The notes: generated by a model not told the origin, from the letters alone. A DNA stretch of 10,121 nt from an uncultured Porphyromonadaceae bacterium (GCA_905212215.1 CAJMDR010000043.1:1-10121), one strand, 5' to 3'. Shown: positions 1-8,747, counted from the stretch's first letter. A program made the numbers and translations.

Positions 1-26
1 CATTAATTTCCCAATACATCCACAAG

Positions 27-53
27 AAAAGCTCTTTCTCTGACAGAAAGAGC
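27..53 (-). terminator. Intrinsic terminator downstream of the GHKL kinase remnant
   Basis: Read on the minus strand, a perfect 9-bp stem (GCTCTTTCT pairing with AGAAAGAGC, plus-strand 31-53) with a 5-nt loop is followed at once by TTTTC (the plus-strand A-run at 27-30). The T-run lies only on the minus-strand side, so it should stop minus-strand transcription. It lies 22 nt beyond the stop codon of the kinase remnant (75-377), as expected for the original terminator of that gene. The 26 bases to its left hold nothing I can assign. Confidence 0.75.
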
Positions 54-74
54 CTTAAAAACATTTTATTGATT

Positions 75-377
75 TTACAAGATGATCATGACCACAAAAT
101 CCCCGTTCTCCATAAAGAACTGGTATTGTCCGTTCAGCTTTTCTACATAATATACGATGCTTCTGGCCCCCAGTCCATGCCCGGAGCGCTCCGTCACCGG
201 GACACCGTCAATAAATACCGGGGCATTCTGCACATCCGTCGGCACCTGGCGGCCTCTCCGCTCTTCAAGGGAATACCAAATTTCCGCCCTGTGCGCATAC
301 GTATGCTTCGTGCCGATACACAGGCTGAGCTGCTGGAAATCCTCGATGAAATCGAACAGAATTATCTGTCGGCGCTC
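75..377 (-). pseudogene. 3' remnant of a GHKL-domain sensor histidine kinase
   Basis: The minus strand is open for 101 codons and ends at TAA (75-77). The translation contains GVPVTERSGHGLGARSI, then VEKLNG and a final FVVMIIL. This matches the end of GHKL/HATPase_c kinases: the G-x-G-x-G ATP-lid motif, a helix ending in NG, and the last beta strand. The N-box Asn helix, the phosphoacceptor His and any membrane or sensor part are missing. Directly upstream in frame is a stop (TGA, 378-380). There is no ATG except one 10 codons before the end, and neither other upstream frame resembles a kinase. I therefore read it as the surviving 3' end of a kinase gene, with its 5' part lost where the DUF2807 gene now begins (446). 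A short functional protein from a non-ATG start is possible but would lack half of the ATP site. The family call is fairly firm; the pseudogene status is inferred. Confidence 0.62.
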
Positions 378-445
378 TCAGAGGACTCCGAGAGTGGTAA
401 CGCAACAACGAATCTTACGTCAACGACAATAACAACATCAGATAT

Positions 446-1414
446 ATGAAACGATACCCCATCATCCTCCTTTTTCTGACTGCCATGTTCTTTGCACCCT
501 CAGTGGTAAGCGCCGAGAGCAGTCATTACGAGCTTCACATAGGGGAGTTCCACAAACTGCAGATTGACGATAACGTGAATGTGGTATGGCGTTCGCATCC
601 CGATTCCGCCGGATATGTGCGGTTCCATGGTGCCGACCGCTTTGCCGATGCCTTCATTTTCTCGAACAAGAACGGCAGCCTGAAAGTACAGGTCGCTCCA
701 GAAGACGTCAATCACCCTGACCTGCCTGTGCTGTATATCTATTCCAGCTTCCTTAGCGAAGTGAAAAGCTCTTCGGCACTTACCGTTACCGCGGTGGATG
801 TCCCGGCAGCGGCACAGCTCAAATTCACCCTCATAGGCAACGGTTCCATAACGGCGACAGGGTTGAATGCCCCTACGGTAGAGGCAAAGGTCACTACCGG
901 CAACGGCATAATTACCCTTTCCGGAAAGTGTAATAATGCCCGCTTTTCTATGGTGGGCACAGGGCAGATACGCGCCGACGAGTTCCTTGCCGACGATGTC
1001 AACTGCCAGATAATGGGCACAGGAGCAATCTATACCTGCGCCCTCAAGTCGCTCCATGCCAAAGGCATCGGCTCAACCAAGATTTATTACCGGGGCAATC
1101 CCGCCGAAGTCAGCAAACGTGGCGGCGGCAAGTTTATTCAGATGACCGACAGTGACCCTGTTGTTAATGTGCCTGCCGCCAAGCCTGTTGCCCCGTCCGT
1201 AATTCCTCAGCGTGCCACTACTTCCGAAGAAATAACCGGAACTGCAGTGACGGAGGAAGAGACGCCCGAAGAAGTCGCTGTGGAGCAGGAGATAGAAGAG
1301 GAAGTGGTAGAAGAACCTGTTGAGGAACCTGTTGAAGAAGAGGTAGAGGAGGCTGTAGAGGAAGAGGTTGAGGAGGAAGAGGAGGAAGTCACTGTTCCCC
1401 AACGCCGCAACTGA
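446..1414 (+). CDS. Secreted head-GIN domain (DUF2807) protein with acidic C-terminal tail
   Basis: The 322-residue protein begins with a signal peptide (MKRYP, a hydrophobic core at about 5-20, likely cleavage after VSA at 21-23), so it is exported. Residues ~30-215 resemble the DUF2807 'putative auto-transporter adhesin, head GIN' domain. Glycine-centred turns recur about every 20 residues (GNGSITATG 131, GNGIITLSG 152, GTGQIRA 171, GTGAIYT 191, GIGSTKIYY 207), as expected for rungs of a beta-helix, and the end 'YYRGNPAEVSKRGGGKF' is typical of the family. A Pro/Ala linker (~240-258) leads to an extremely acidic Glu/Val-rich tail (~261-316) closing with PQRRN. Family members are common in Bacteroidetes and usually uncharacterised; a cell-surface or periplasmic adhesive role is only inferred. 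The ATG follows AT-rich sequence without a clear Shine-Dalgarno, which is normal for this phylum. No promoter motif was found upstream. The flippase gene follows after 70 bp with no terminator. Confidence 0.85.
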   Translation: MKRYPIILLFLTAMFFAPSVVSAESSHYELHIGEFHKLQIDDNVNVVWRSHPDSAGYVRFHGADRFADAFIFSNKNGSLKVQVAPEDVNHPDLPVLYIYSSFLSEVKSSSALTVTAVDVPAAAQLKFTLIGNGSITATGLNAPTVEAKVTTGNGIITLSGKCNNARFSMVGTGQIRADEFLADDVNCQIMGTGAIYTCALKSLHAKGIGSTKIYYRGNPAEVSKRGGGKFIQMTDSDPVVNVPAAKPVAPSVIPQRATTSEEITGTAVTEEETPEEVAVEQEIEEEVVEEPVEEPVEEEVEEAVEEEVEEEEEEVTVPQRRN

Positions 1415-1484
1415 TTCGTTACAACTCCATCGCATATCATTTTCCCAAGCAATCGTTATATCCCTTCTGACACCGATTTGAGAC

Positions 1485-2945
1485 ATGTCCGAAGCCAATC
1501 TTAAACTGCGCACCGCCAGGACGCTGAAGTGGAACACTGTAGACCGCATCAGCTCTCAGCTCCTCTATGCTGTGGTGGGCGTTGTGCTGGCAAACGTTGT
1601 GTCAAAAGCCGATTTCGGTCTTGTGGGAGTGATTCTCATGTTCCAGGCCTTTGCCGTACTCTTTGTCGACAGCGGTTTCGGGACGGCACTCCTGCAGAAA
1701 AAGGAACCCACGCAGGCCGACTATTCCACCGTGTTCTGGTTCAACATGGGCATGTCGTCGGCAATTTACATCCTGCTCTTCTTCTGCGCTCCCGCCATAG
1801 CGCATCTGTTCGACCGTCAGGAAGCCTTGGTGCCTATGTCAAGGGTAATGTTCCTCACCTTTATCTTTACCGCCACAGGCATCGTGCAGACCAACCAGCT
1901 CATGAAGCGCATGGAGGTGAAGCAGATAGCCGTGGCCAACATAGTCTCGCAGATAATCTCCGGAGGCCTTGGCATCTGGCTTGCCCTTACCGGCTTCGGC
2001 GCCTGGGCTTTGGTATGGCAGAGCGTCAGTCAGGCGGCGATAAAGAGCGGATGGCTGTGGGTCACCAATCGCTGGTTGCCCGCACTATGTTTCTCAAAAG
2101 ATTCCATGAGGGCCATGCTGAAAGTCGGCACCGGAATGTTCTCATCATCGTTGCTCAACGTCGCTTCCCTCAACGTCTACACCTTTGTAATAGGCATAAT
2201 GTACCCTATGGCTACCTTAGGTGTCTATACTCAGGCCGACAAATGGAGCAAGATGGGCTATGCTTCTCTCAGCCAGATATTCTCCACAACCTTCCTGCCT
2301 TTGCTGGCAAAGTTTCAGGATGAGAAAGAACGCTTCATCCGGGCTTTGCGGAAATCCAACAGAGTGTGCGCCTTCATAGCCTGTCCTGTCACAGGCTTCC
2401 TGATAGTCATCGCCACACCGTTGTTCCATCTGCTTTTCGGCACAAAATGGGATGCCGCCATACCCCTTTTCCAGATTCTTGTGGCAAGGGGGCTGTTGGT
2501 GGTGCTGATAGCTCAGGCCAACACTTATCTTCTCGCCTTGGGCAAGGCCGGCAGATTCGTAGTGGCAGAGGTGGTGAAAGACTCCCTCACCGTTGGAGCT
2601 ATTTTCGCCACATTACCTTTCGGCACCGTAGAAGCATTGGTATGGGGACAGCTTGCCGCCATAATACTCACCTATGGCTATGTGCTCATTGCCACATGTC
2701 GCGCTGTGGGCACCGCTCCATTAGGATTCCTAAAAGACATGGCGCCCTATATGGTGCTTACCGTTGTGGTGATGGTCGTGGCGTACCTGTTCTCGCTGCT
2801 CTCGTTGCACCCCGCGCTTTTGCTTCTGATTGAACTTTCTGTAGGAGCGGCGTTATATGTTGTAGTACTGTACGGTTTCCGTTCGGTAATTTTGCGGGAC
2901 TCACTCGAATATCTGTTAGGACGGTTCCGCCGCAAAAAAGCATAA
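1485..2945 (+). CDS. Polysaccharide/lipopolysaccharide flippase, Wzx/WzxC-like (MOP superfamily)
   Basis: This 486-residue integral membrane protein has about a dozen hydrophobic segments (for example 24-40, 44-62, 86-104, 120-134, 146-170, 229-248, 293-318, 331-350, 385-405, 420-440, 444-466). The N-terminal third carries the signature of the WzxC/PF13440 group: a charged amphipathic start, 'KADFGLVGV' (41-49), then 'DSGFGTALLQKKEPTQADYS' (62-81), a conserved cytoplasmic region of lipopolysaccharide biosynthesis flippases. Such proteins move undecaprenyl-linked oligosaccharides across the inner membrane for O-antigen, capsule or exopolysaccharide assembly. Length is normal for the family. 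It is unusual that no glycosyltransferase or polymerase gene lies beside it, so it may serve a pathway encoded elsewhere. It ends with tandem stops (TAATAA), and the HAD gene starts 5 nt later, implying one operon. The transported substrate cannot be told from sequence. Confidence 0.88.
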   Translation: MSEANLKLRTARTLKWNTVDRISSQLLYAVVGVVLANVVSKADFGLVGVILMFQAFAVLFVDSGFGTALLQKKEPTQADYSTVFWFNMGMSSAIYILLFFCAPAIAHLFDRQEALVPMSRVMFLTFIFTATGIVQTNQLMKRMEVKQIAVANIVSQIISGGLGIWLALTGFGAWALVWQSVSQAAIKSGWLWVTNRWLPALCFSKDSMRAMLKVGTGMFSSSLLNVASLNVYTFVIGIMYPMATLGVYTQADKWSKMGYASLSQIFSTTFLPLLAKFQDEKERFIRALRKSNRVCAFIACPVTGFLIVIATPLFHLLFGTKWDAAIPLFQILVARGLLVVLIAQANTYLLALGKAGRFVVAEVVKDSLTVGAIFATLPFGTVEALVWGQLAAIILTYGYVLIATCRAVGTAPLGFLKDMAPYMVLTVVVMVVAYLFSLLSLHPALLLLIELSVGAALYVVVLYGFRSVILRDSLEYLLGRFRRKKA

Positions 2946-2950
2946 TAAAG

Positions 2951-3700
2951 ATGATTGATATTGATGCCCTGTCTGACAGCTTTGAAGAATACGGAACTCG
3001 CCTCGGACATTATTTTAATCCTAAGGCGGCCTTGATAGACATGGATGGTGTGCTGTACGACAGTATGCCGCTCCATGCCGATGCCTGGAAGCGGATGACG
3101 GCCGAGAATGGCATGGATTGTGACCGTGACGAGTTTTTTCTTTACGAAGGAATGACCGGTAAAGCCACCATTCAGTTGCTGTTCAGGAAATATCTGAACC
3201 GTGAGGCCACCGATGAAGAATGTGAGCGGTTATATGCGCAGAAGACAAAATACTTCGCAGCACATAACCGCAAGCCTCTTATGCCGGGTGCCGATATGAT
3301 GCTGCGTGCCTTCCATGCCTTCAATCTAAAAAGAGTACTGGTTACCGGTTCAGGGCAGAGCACCCTCATCAACTCCCTTTCCCACGACTATCCCGGAGTG
3401 TTCAACCCCTCAATGATGGTTACGGCGGCCGATGTCAAGCATGGCAAGCCGGATCCGGAGCCATATCTCATGGGACTGAAAAAAGCCGGATGTGAGCCTT
3501 GGGAAGCATTGGTGGTAGAGAACGCTCCCCTCGGTGTGGAATCGGCTCATAAGGCCGGCTGCTATACCATAGCCGTCGCCACAGGACCCATTCCCGTTGA
3601 GAAACTGTTTGATGCCGGTGCAGACTTGGTATTCCCCTCTATGAAGGAATTTGCCCTCTCGGCGCCTGTTTTCTTGAAACTGGCACTCATACAGGCATGA
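2951..3700 (+). CDS. HAD-superfamily hydrolase, beta-phosphoglucomutase/phosphatase-like
   Basis: This 249-residue cytoplasmic protein has all four HAD motifs. Motif I is LIDMDGVLYDS (nucleophile D30, acid/base D32). Motif II is LVTGSG (T132/S134). Motif III is the Lys of KHGKPDPEPY (K166). Motif IV is VVENAPLGVESA (E190-N191), in the place where the family usually has ED or DD. An alpha-helical cap lies between motifs I and II (~37-115), which is subfamily I, the group with beta-phosphoglucomutase and small sugar-phosphate phosphatases. The 22-residue N-terminal extension before the core is somewhat longer than usual. The gene lies 5 nt after the flippase, and its TGA overlaps the aroB start (ATGA, 3697-3700), so the two are probably translationally coupled. 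This hints that it acts on a sugar phosphate or related metabolite, but the substrate is unknown. Class assignment is firm; the specific reaction is not. Confidence 0.88.
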   Translation: MIDIDALSDSFEEYGTRLGHYFNPKAALIDMDGVLYDSMPLHADAWKRMTAENGMDCDRDEFFLYEGMTGKATIQLLFRKYLNREATDEECERLYAQKTKYFAAHNRKPLMPGADMMLRAFHAFNLKRVLVTGSGQSTLINSLSHDYPGVFNPSMMVTAADVKHGKPDPEPYLMGLKKAGCEPWEALVVENAPLGVESAHKAGCYTIAVATGPIPVEKLFDAGADLVFPSMKEFALSAPVFLKLALIQA

Positions 3701-4749
3701 CGGAGATACTTGGCGCAGAGAGTCTTAAAACGGCGTATGATACGTTGCTGGCCCATAACCCCGACTATGGTAATGTCGTAGTGGTGGCTGACAACCGATT
3801 CGTTGACAGACTGAAAAATATAGTACCGTCCGGAAAAGTCTATGGAGTTCCCGGCGGAGAAGGATGTAAGAGCCTTGCTGAGGTAGAAAAGCTGTGGAAA
3901 CATCTCAGCGAGAATGGTGTGACGCGCCATTCACTCCTCATTGCGGTAGGTGGCGGCAGTGTGACGGATATGGCCGGCTTTGCAGCTTCCTGTTTCAAGC
4001 GCGGACTCGATACGGCATACATTCCCACCACGGTTCTGGGCGCCGTAGATGCCGCCATAGGGGGCAAGACCGGGATAAACTTCTGCGGCTTGAAAAACGA
4101 AATTGGCACCTTCCACAACCCTGTGGCGGTGGTGATGGTGCCTGAACTATGGAACAGCCTTGATTATGAACAGTTGGCTTCCGGGTATGGCGAAGTGCTG
4201 AAGACAGCTTTGCTGGAAGGTAAGCAACAGACATTACAGGTCTTGATGGTTGCTGATGCCCTTGCGGAAGGTGTGAAACAGCCTTTCTCAATGGAGCTGA
4301 TCCGCAGCTGTGCGGAGTTCAAGAAGAATGTTGTGGAGAAGGACCCTTACGACCTGGGTTTGCGGAAACAGCTGAACCTTGGTCATACCTTTGCCCATGC
4401 ACTTGAGAGCTATGCGCGTAAGAGAAATTTGCCTCTGAGCCATGGCCATGCCGTGGCAATAGGTCTTCTGGCGATGGCAATAATGAGCCATGATATAACA
4501 GGATTGAAGGCGGAATGGGTGGATTGCATTGCCGCTGCCTTGAAGAAGGTATACACTCCTTTCAGCTGGCGTTGCGACGATGTTGACGAATTGGCCGGCT
4601 ATATGCATCATGACAAGAAGAACTTATCAGGAGACACGATCAAATTCGTTCTCCTTGAAGCCCCCGGCATCCCGGCTATAGACTGCGACGCCACCGAAAG
4701 ACAGATCCAACAGACCCTTGAACTCACCAAAGATTACCTTGGCGTTTGA
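3697..4749 (+). CDS. aroB: 3-dehydroquinate synthase
   Basis: AroB converts DAHP to 3-dehydroquinate, the second step of the shikimate pathway to aromatic amino acids; it needs NAD+ and a divalent metal. The 350-residue length is normal. Visible family motifs are the dinucleotide-binding AVGGGSVTDMAGF (83-95), PTTVLGAVDAAIGGKTGIN (110-128), and LKNEIGTFHNP (132-142). The predicted metal ligands are E166 in SGYGEVLK, H230 in LNLGHTFAHALE, and H249 in LSHGHAVAIG. The last motif is usually HGEAVA or, in Bacteroidetes, HGYAVA; here it is HGHAVA. LGHTFAHA also has Ala where Gly is common. The start overlaps the HAD stop by four bases. AroB belongs to a wider sugar-phosphate cyclase family, and its placement beside a HAD hydrolase and a flippase leaves room for a related cyclase, but the catalytic motifs fit AroB best. 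The gene ends in a repeat cluster and a shared terminator. Confidence 0.88.
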   Translation: MTEILGAESLKTAYDTLLAHNPDYGNVVVVADNRFVDRLKNIVPSGKVYGVPGGEGCKSLAEVEKLWKHLSENGVTRHSLLIAVGGGSVTDMAGFAASCFKRGLDTAYIPTTVLGAVDAAIGGKTGINFCGLKNEIGTFHNPVAVVMVPELWNSLDYEQLASGYGEVLKTALLEGKQQTLQVLMVADALAEGVKQPFSMELIRSCAEFKKNVVEKDPYDLGLRKQLNLGHTFAHALESYARKRNLPLSHGHAVAIGLLAMAIMSHDITGLKAEWVDCIAAALKKVYTPFSWRCDDVDELAGYMHHDKKNLSGDTIKFVLLEAPGIPAIDCDATERQIQQTLELTKDYLGV

Positions 4750-4775
4750 GGCCCGTTAGCTCGGACTTATCGAAC

Positions 4776-4822
4776 CAATCGGACTAATCAGGCTTAAGAA
4801 TTATCTGATCAATCGGACTAAT
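4776..4822 (+). repeat. 13-bp direct repeat pair in the aroB-yidC gap
   Basis: The sequence CAATCGGACTAAT occurs exactly at 4776-4788 and again at 4810-4822, 34 bp apart; a related TCGGACTTAT lies at 4761-4770. The CGGAC core is the complement of the GTCCG core of the 9-bp array that follows (4831-4875), so the two sets can pair, for example CGGAC at 4814-4818 with GTCCG at 4830-4834. The function is unknown. Related degenerate CGGACT/GTCCGA runs are, from memory, seen in other Bacteroidales intergenic regions; I have not verified this. Confidence 0.7.
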
Positions 4823-4830
4823 AAGTTTTG

Positions 4831-4875
4831 TCCGACTTGTCCGAACTGTCTGACTCGTCCGACCTGTCCGAATTC
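4831..4875 (+). repeat. Five tandem degenerate 9-bp repeats
   Basis: Five consecutive 9-mers share the core TCCGAMYTG: TCCGACTTG (4831), TCCGAACTG (4840), TCTGACTCG (4849), TCCGACCTG (4858) and TCCGAATTC (4867). They end directly against the A-run of the bidirectional terminator. The array is noncoding and lies in the 3' untranslated region of both convergent operons. Drift between units suggests an old or repeatedly mutated array; no role can be assigned. Confidence 0.75.
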
Positions 4876-4913
4876 AAAAAAACAGCCGGCTCCTCGAAGG
4901 GGCCGGCTGTTTT
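4876..4913. terminator. Bidirectional intrinsic terminator between aroB and yidC
   Basis: A GC-rich 11-bp stem (CAGCCGGC-TCC at 4883-4893 pairing with GGG-GCCGGCTG at 4899-4909, one T-G wobble, loop TCGAA) is flanked by seven A on the left (4876-4882) and TTTT on the right (4910-4913). It can therefore stop transcripts from both directions. It ends 5 nt before the yidC stop codon and about 125 nt after the aroB stop, exactly between two convergent operons. Confidence 0.9.
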
Positions 4914-4918
4914 ATCCG

Positions 4919-7030
4919 TTATCGGCGGCGGTTCGTGCGGTTATTGCCGCTGCCTTTAGCTTTCTGTTGTTGCTTAAGCATTTCCTGCTGTTGGCGCTGC
5001 ATCTCTTCCAGACGTGCCATGAAGCCCGATTTTTTCTTCGGCTTCTTGGCGGCCTCCGCCATCTTCTTGCGTACATCCTCTTCTTTTACCACTTTGCGGA
5101 AGATGAACGTCAGAGAGATGGTGATGAGAAGCGACAGGAAGTAGTAGTAGCTCAGCGCTGCCGCGTAGTTGTTGAAGAAGACCATGAAGAAGACAGGCAT
5201 GAGATACATCATCCACTTCATGCCGGGCATCGCTCCCGCCTGGTTCTGCGAGTTGGTGTAGGTGTAGATGATGTTGGTGGCCGTCATCAACAGACAGAAC
5301 AGCGAGATGTGGTTGCCGAAGTATTCCGTAATCAATGGAATGTTTCCGCTCCATGATATTATGGCGTCGGGCGCCGAGAGGTCCTGTGCCCAGAGGAACG
5401 ACTGTCCGCGCAGCTCTATGCAGGAGGGGAAGAAGCTGAACATGGCGAACAGGATGGGGAGTTGCAGCAACATCGGCACACAACCCGACATCGGGCTTGC
5501 TCCTGCTTTCGAGTACAGAGCCATAGTCTTCTGCTGACGCAGCATGGCGTTGTCCTTGCCCGGATACTTGTCGTTTATGGCCTTAATGTCCGGTGCCAGG
5601 ATACGCATTTTGGCCTGCGAGATTAGGCTCTTGTAAGTAAGCGGATAGAGTACCAGCTTGATGAAAAGTGTCAGCAGCAGAATAACAATGCCGTAGTTCA
5701 TTCCGAAACTGCCCAGGAAGGTAAATACCGGAATCACAATCAGCGTGTTTATCCAGCGGAACAGACTCCATCCAAGCGGTATGAGACGTGTCAGCGAAAG
5801 GTTCTCGCCCATGTCGAGCGTCTTGTCCATGTCGCTCAGCAGCGGGTAGAGGTTCGGACCTAAGAACAGGTCGAACTCAGCCGGGACGGCGGCTCTCCAG
5901 TCATAGTCGTTCACCTTGGCGTCGGTGGTGAAGCTCTTCAGGTAATCCTGCTTCTTGAGTATGACGCTGCTGAAGTCGGCTGTGTTGAACGGACGGCGGC
6001 TGAAGACAGCGGAGGTGAAGAACTGGTTCTTGAACGCTATCCAACGAATCTTTGCCTGACGTTCCTCGCTGTCATCCTTTCCTTCCGAAAGGTTCTCCAC
6101 GCTGCCTCCTGCGAATTTGTAATAGAGGCCGCTCTTCTGTTCCTCGAACATGCGGCCCTTCTCCTGGCGGGCGAGGTTCTGGTGCCAGTGGAAGCCGAGC
6201 TCAGTGTTGTTCGACGCTATTATCTTGTCCACTCCATGCTGCACAATCTGCATCTTCAGGTCATATCTGTCTCCTTTCGGCAGTATGTAGCGGATACCCC
6301 AGTAAGCGCCCCCGCCGAAGTCGAGCGTCATCAGCACTGTGGAGTCGTTCACTACACGCGGGGTGAAGTAGAGGTTGTGGGTATTAACCGCCTGAGCCGT
6401 AGGAATATCGAACGACATGGAGTTGGTAGTGTCATGGAACAGCACCACCTTGCGTTTGTCCTTTTTTGTCTCGTCGGAGTTGTATTCAGTGTAATATTTC
6501 AGCAGCTCCGCTCTTGTGATAGAGCCGGATTTGGCGCTCAGTTCCAGACTGAGCACATTGTTCTGCAGCTTCACCACAGAGTCTTTTCCGGACAGGAACG
6601 CGGTGAACCGTCCATAGCGGCCTAACTGTTCAGACACATTGCGCAGAATCTTCAGCGCCGCAACCCTTTGCTGCGAGTTCATGGAGGCGTCGTTGCCGTT
6701 GATTTGCGCGTAGGAGTATGGTTTGCCGTCCACCATTACGGTACCGGAGATGGAATCCCCTTTCAGCGCCAGGTCGAGGGCGCCGTATTGCAGACGATAT
6801 ACGGTAGCTCCCTCGGCTGAGGTTGCCGTGCCGTTGTCGCGCAGGTTGGTGCGCAGCCATCCTGTCTCCGTGTCGGTGAGCGGTTCCGGTTTCTCCATCA
6901 CCGGAGCCGGTTGTTCTGTCTTGGCCTTGGTCTCCGTTTCTGCAGCCTGTTCGTCGTGCGGTGAGAAATACATGAAGGCGAAGAAGACTAAGCCTATCAG
7001 TATCAGGCCGTAAATTGTGTTTTTATCCAC
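4919..7030 (-). CDS. yidC: Membrane protein insertase YidC (Oxa1 family)
   Basis: YidC inserts and folds inner-membrane proteins, alone or with the Sec translocon. The 703-residue protein begins with a transmembrane segment (7-22), followed by a charged linker and a large periplasmic P1 domain (~55-410). The conserved five-helix insertase core runs from ~430 to 645: 'NYGIVILLLTLFIKLVLYPLTYKS' region (445-468), the cytoplasmic hairpin AKMRILAPDIKAINDKYP (473-490), SPMSGCVPMLLQLPILFAMF (512-531), and the last helices (575-645). K458 lies where E. coli YidC has the groove Arg (FIVRGIMYPLT). The tail (~646-703) is Lys/Gln/Arg-rich, ending NRRR, and fits ribosome binding. It is longer than the E. 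coli protein, mostly through the P1 domain and tail. The start is GTG: an in-frame TAA (the pyrG stop) lies six codons upstream and no ATG is available. It is separated from pyrG by 18 nt, so the two share a transcript. Confidence 0.96.
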   Translation of the reverse strand: MDKNTIYGLILIGLVFFAFMYFSPHDEQAAETETKAKTEQPAPVMEKPEPLTDTETGWLRTNLRDNGTATSAEGATVYRLQYGALDLALKGDSISGTVMVDGKPYSYAQINGNDASMNSQQRVAALKILRNVSEQLGRYGRFTAFLSGKDSVVKLQNNVLSLELSAKSGSITRAELLKYYTEYNSDETKKDKRKVVLFHDTTNSMSFDIPTAQAVNTHNLYFTPRVVNDSTVLMTLDFGGGAYWGIRYILPKGDRYDLKMQIVQHGVDKIIASNNTELGFHWHQNLARQEKGRMFEEQKSGLYYKFAGGSVENLSEGKDDSEERQAKIRWIAFKNQFFTSAVFSRRPFNTADFSSVILKKQDYLKSFTTDAKVNDYDWRAAVPAEFDLFLGPNLYPLLSDMDKTLDMGENLSLTRLIPLGWSLFRWINTLIVIPVFTFLGSFGMNYGIVILLLTLFIKLVLYPLTYKSLISQAKMRILAPDIKAINDKYPGKDNAMLRQQKTMALYSKAGASPMSGCVPMLLQLPILFAMFSFFPSCIELRGQSFLWAQDLSAPDAIISWSGNIPLITEYFGNHISLFCLLMTATNIIYTYTNSQNQAGAMPGMKWMMYLMPVFFMVFFNNYAAALSYYYFLSLLITISLTFIFRKVVKEEDVRKKMAEAAKKPKKKSGFMARLEEMQRQQQEMLKQQQKAKGSGNNRTNRRR

Positions 7031-7048
7031 AGTTGTTAAGCGAGTTGA

Positions 7049-8677
<1,629 letters not shown>

Positions 8678-8747
8678 TTAATAATGTGTGTCGGCGGGGC
8701 GGATGGCGGTTTTTCCGCATCATCGGCCTCGCGCCCGTTTCAAGTTA

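Noticed and set aside
1..3. CAT at the left edge as the start codon of a minus-strand gene beyond the window
   Set aside because: Three bases give no support; nothing of the gene can be read.
69..449. Plus-strand open frame of 126 codons
   Set aside because: It is antisense to the GHKL remnant, has no family features, and overlaps the start of the DUF2807 gene.
500..1057. Minus-strand open frame of 185 codons inside the DUF2807 gene
   Set aside because: It is a shadow of a well-supported secreted protein; its translation is Cys/His/Arg-mixed and resembles no family.
1207..1452. Minus-strand Ser-rich frame antisense to the acidic tail
   Set aside because: It is the mirror of GAG/GAA-rich coding sequence; the Ser repeats are a codon artefact.
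4750..4880. CRISPR array in the aroB-yidC gap
   Set aside because: Repeats are 9-13 bp, degenerate and without spacers of constant length, and no cas genes are present.
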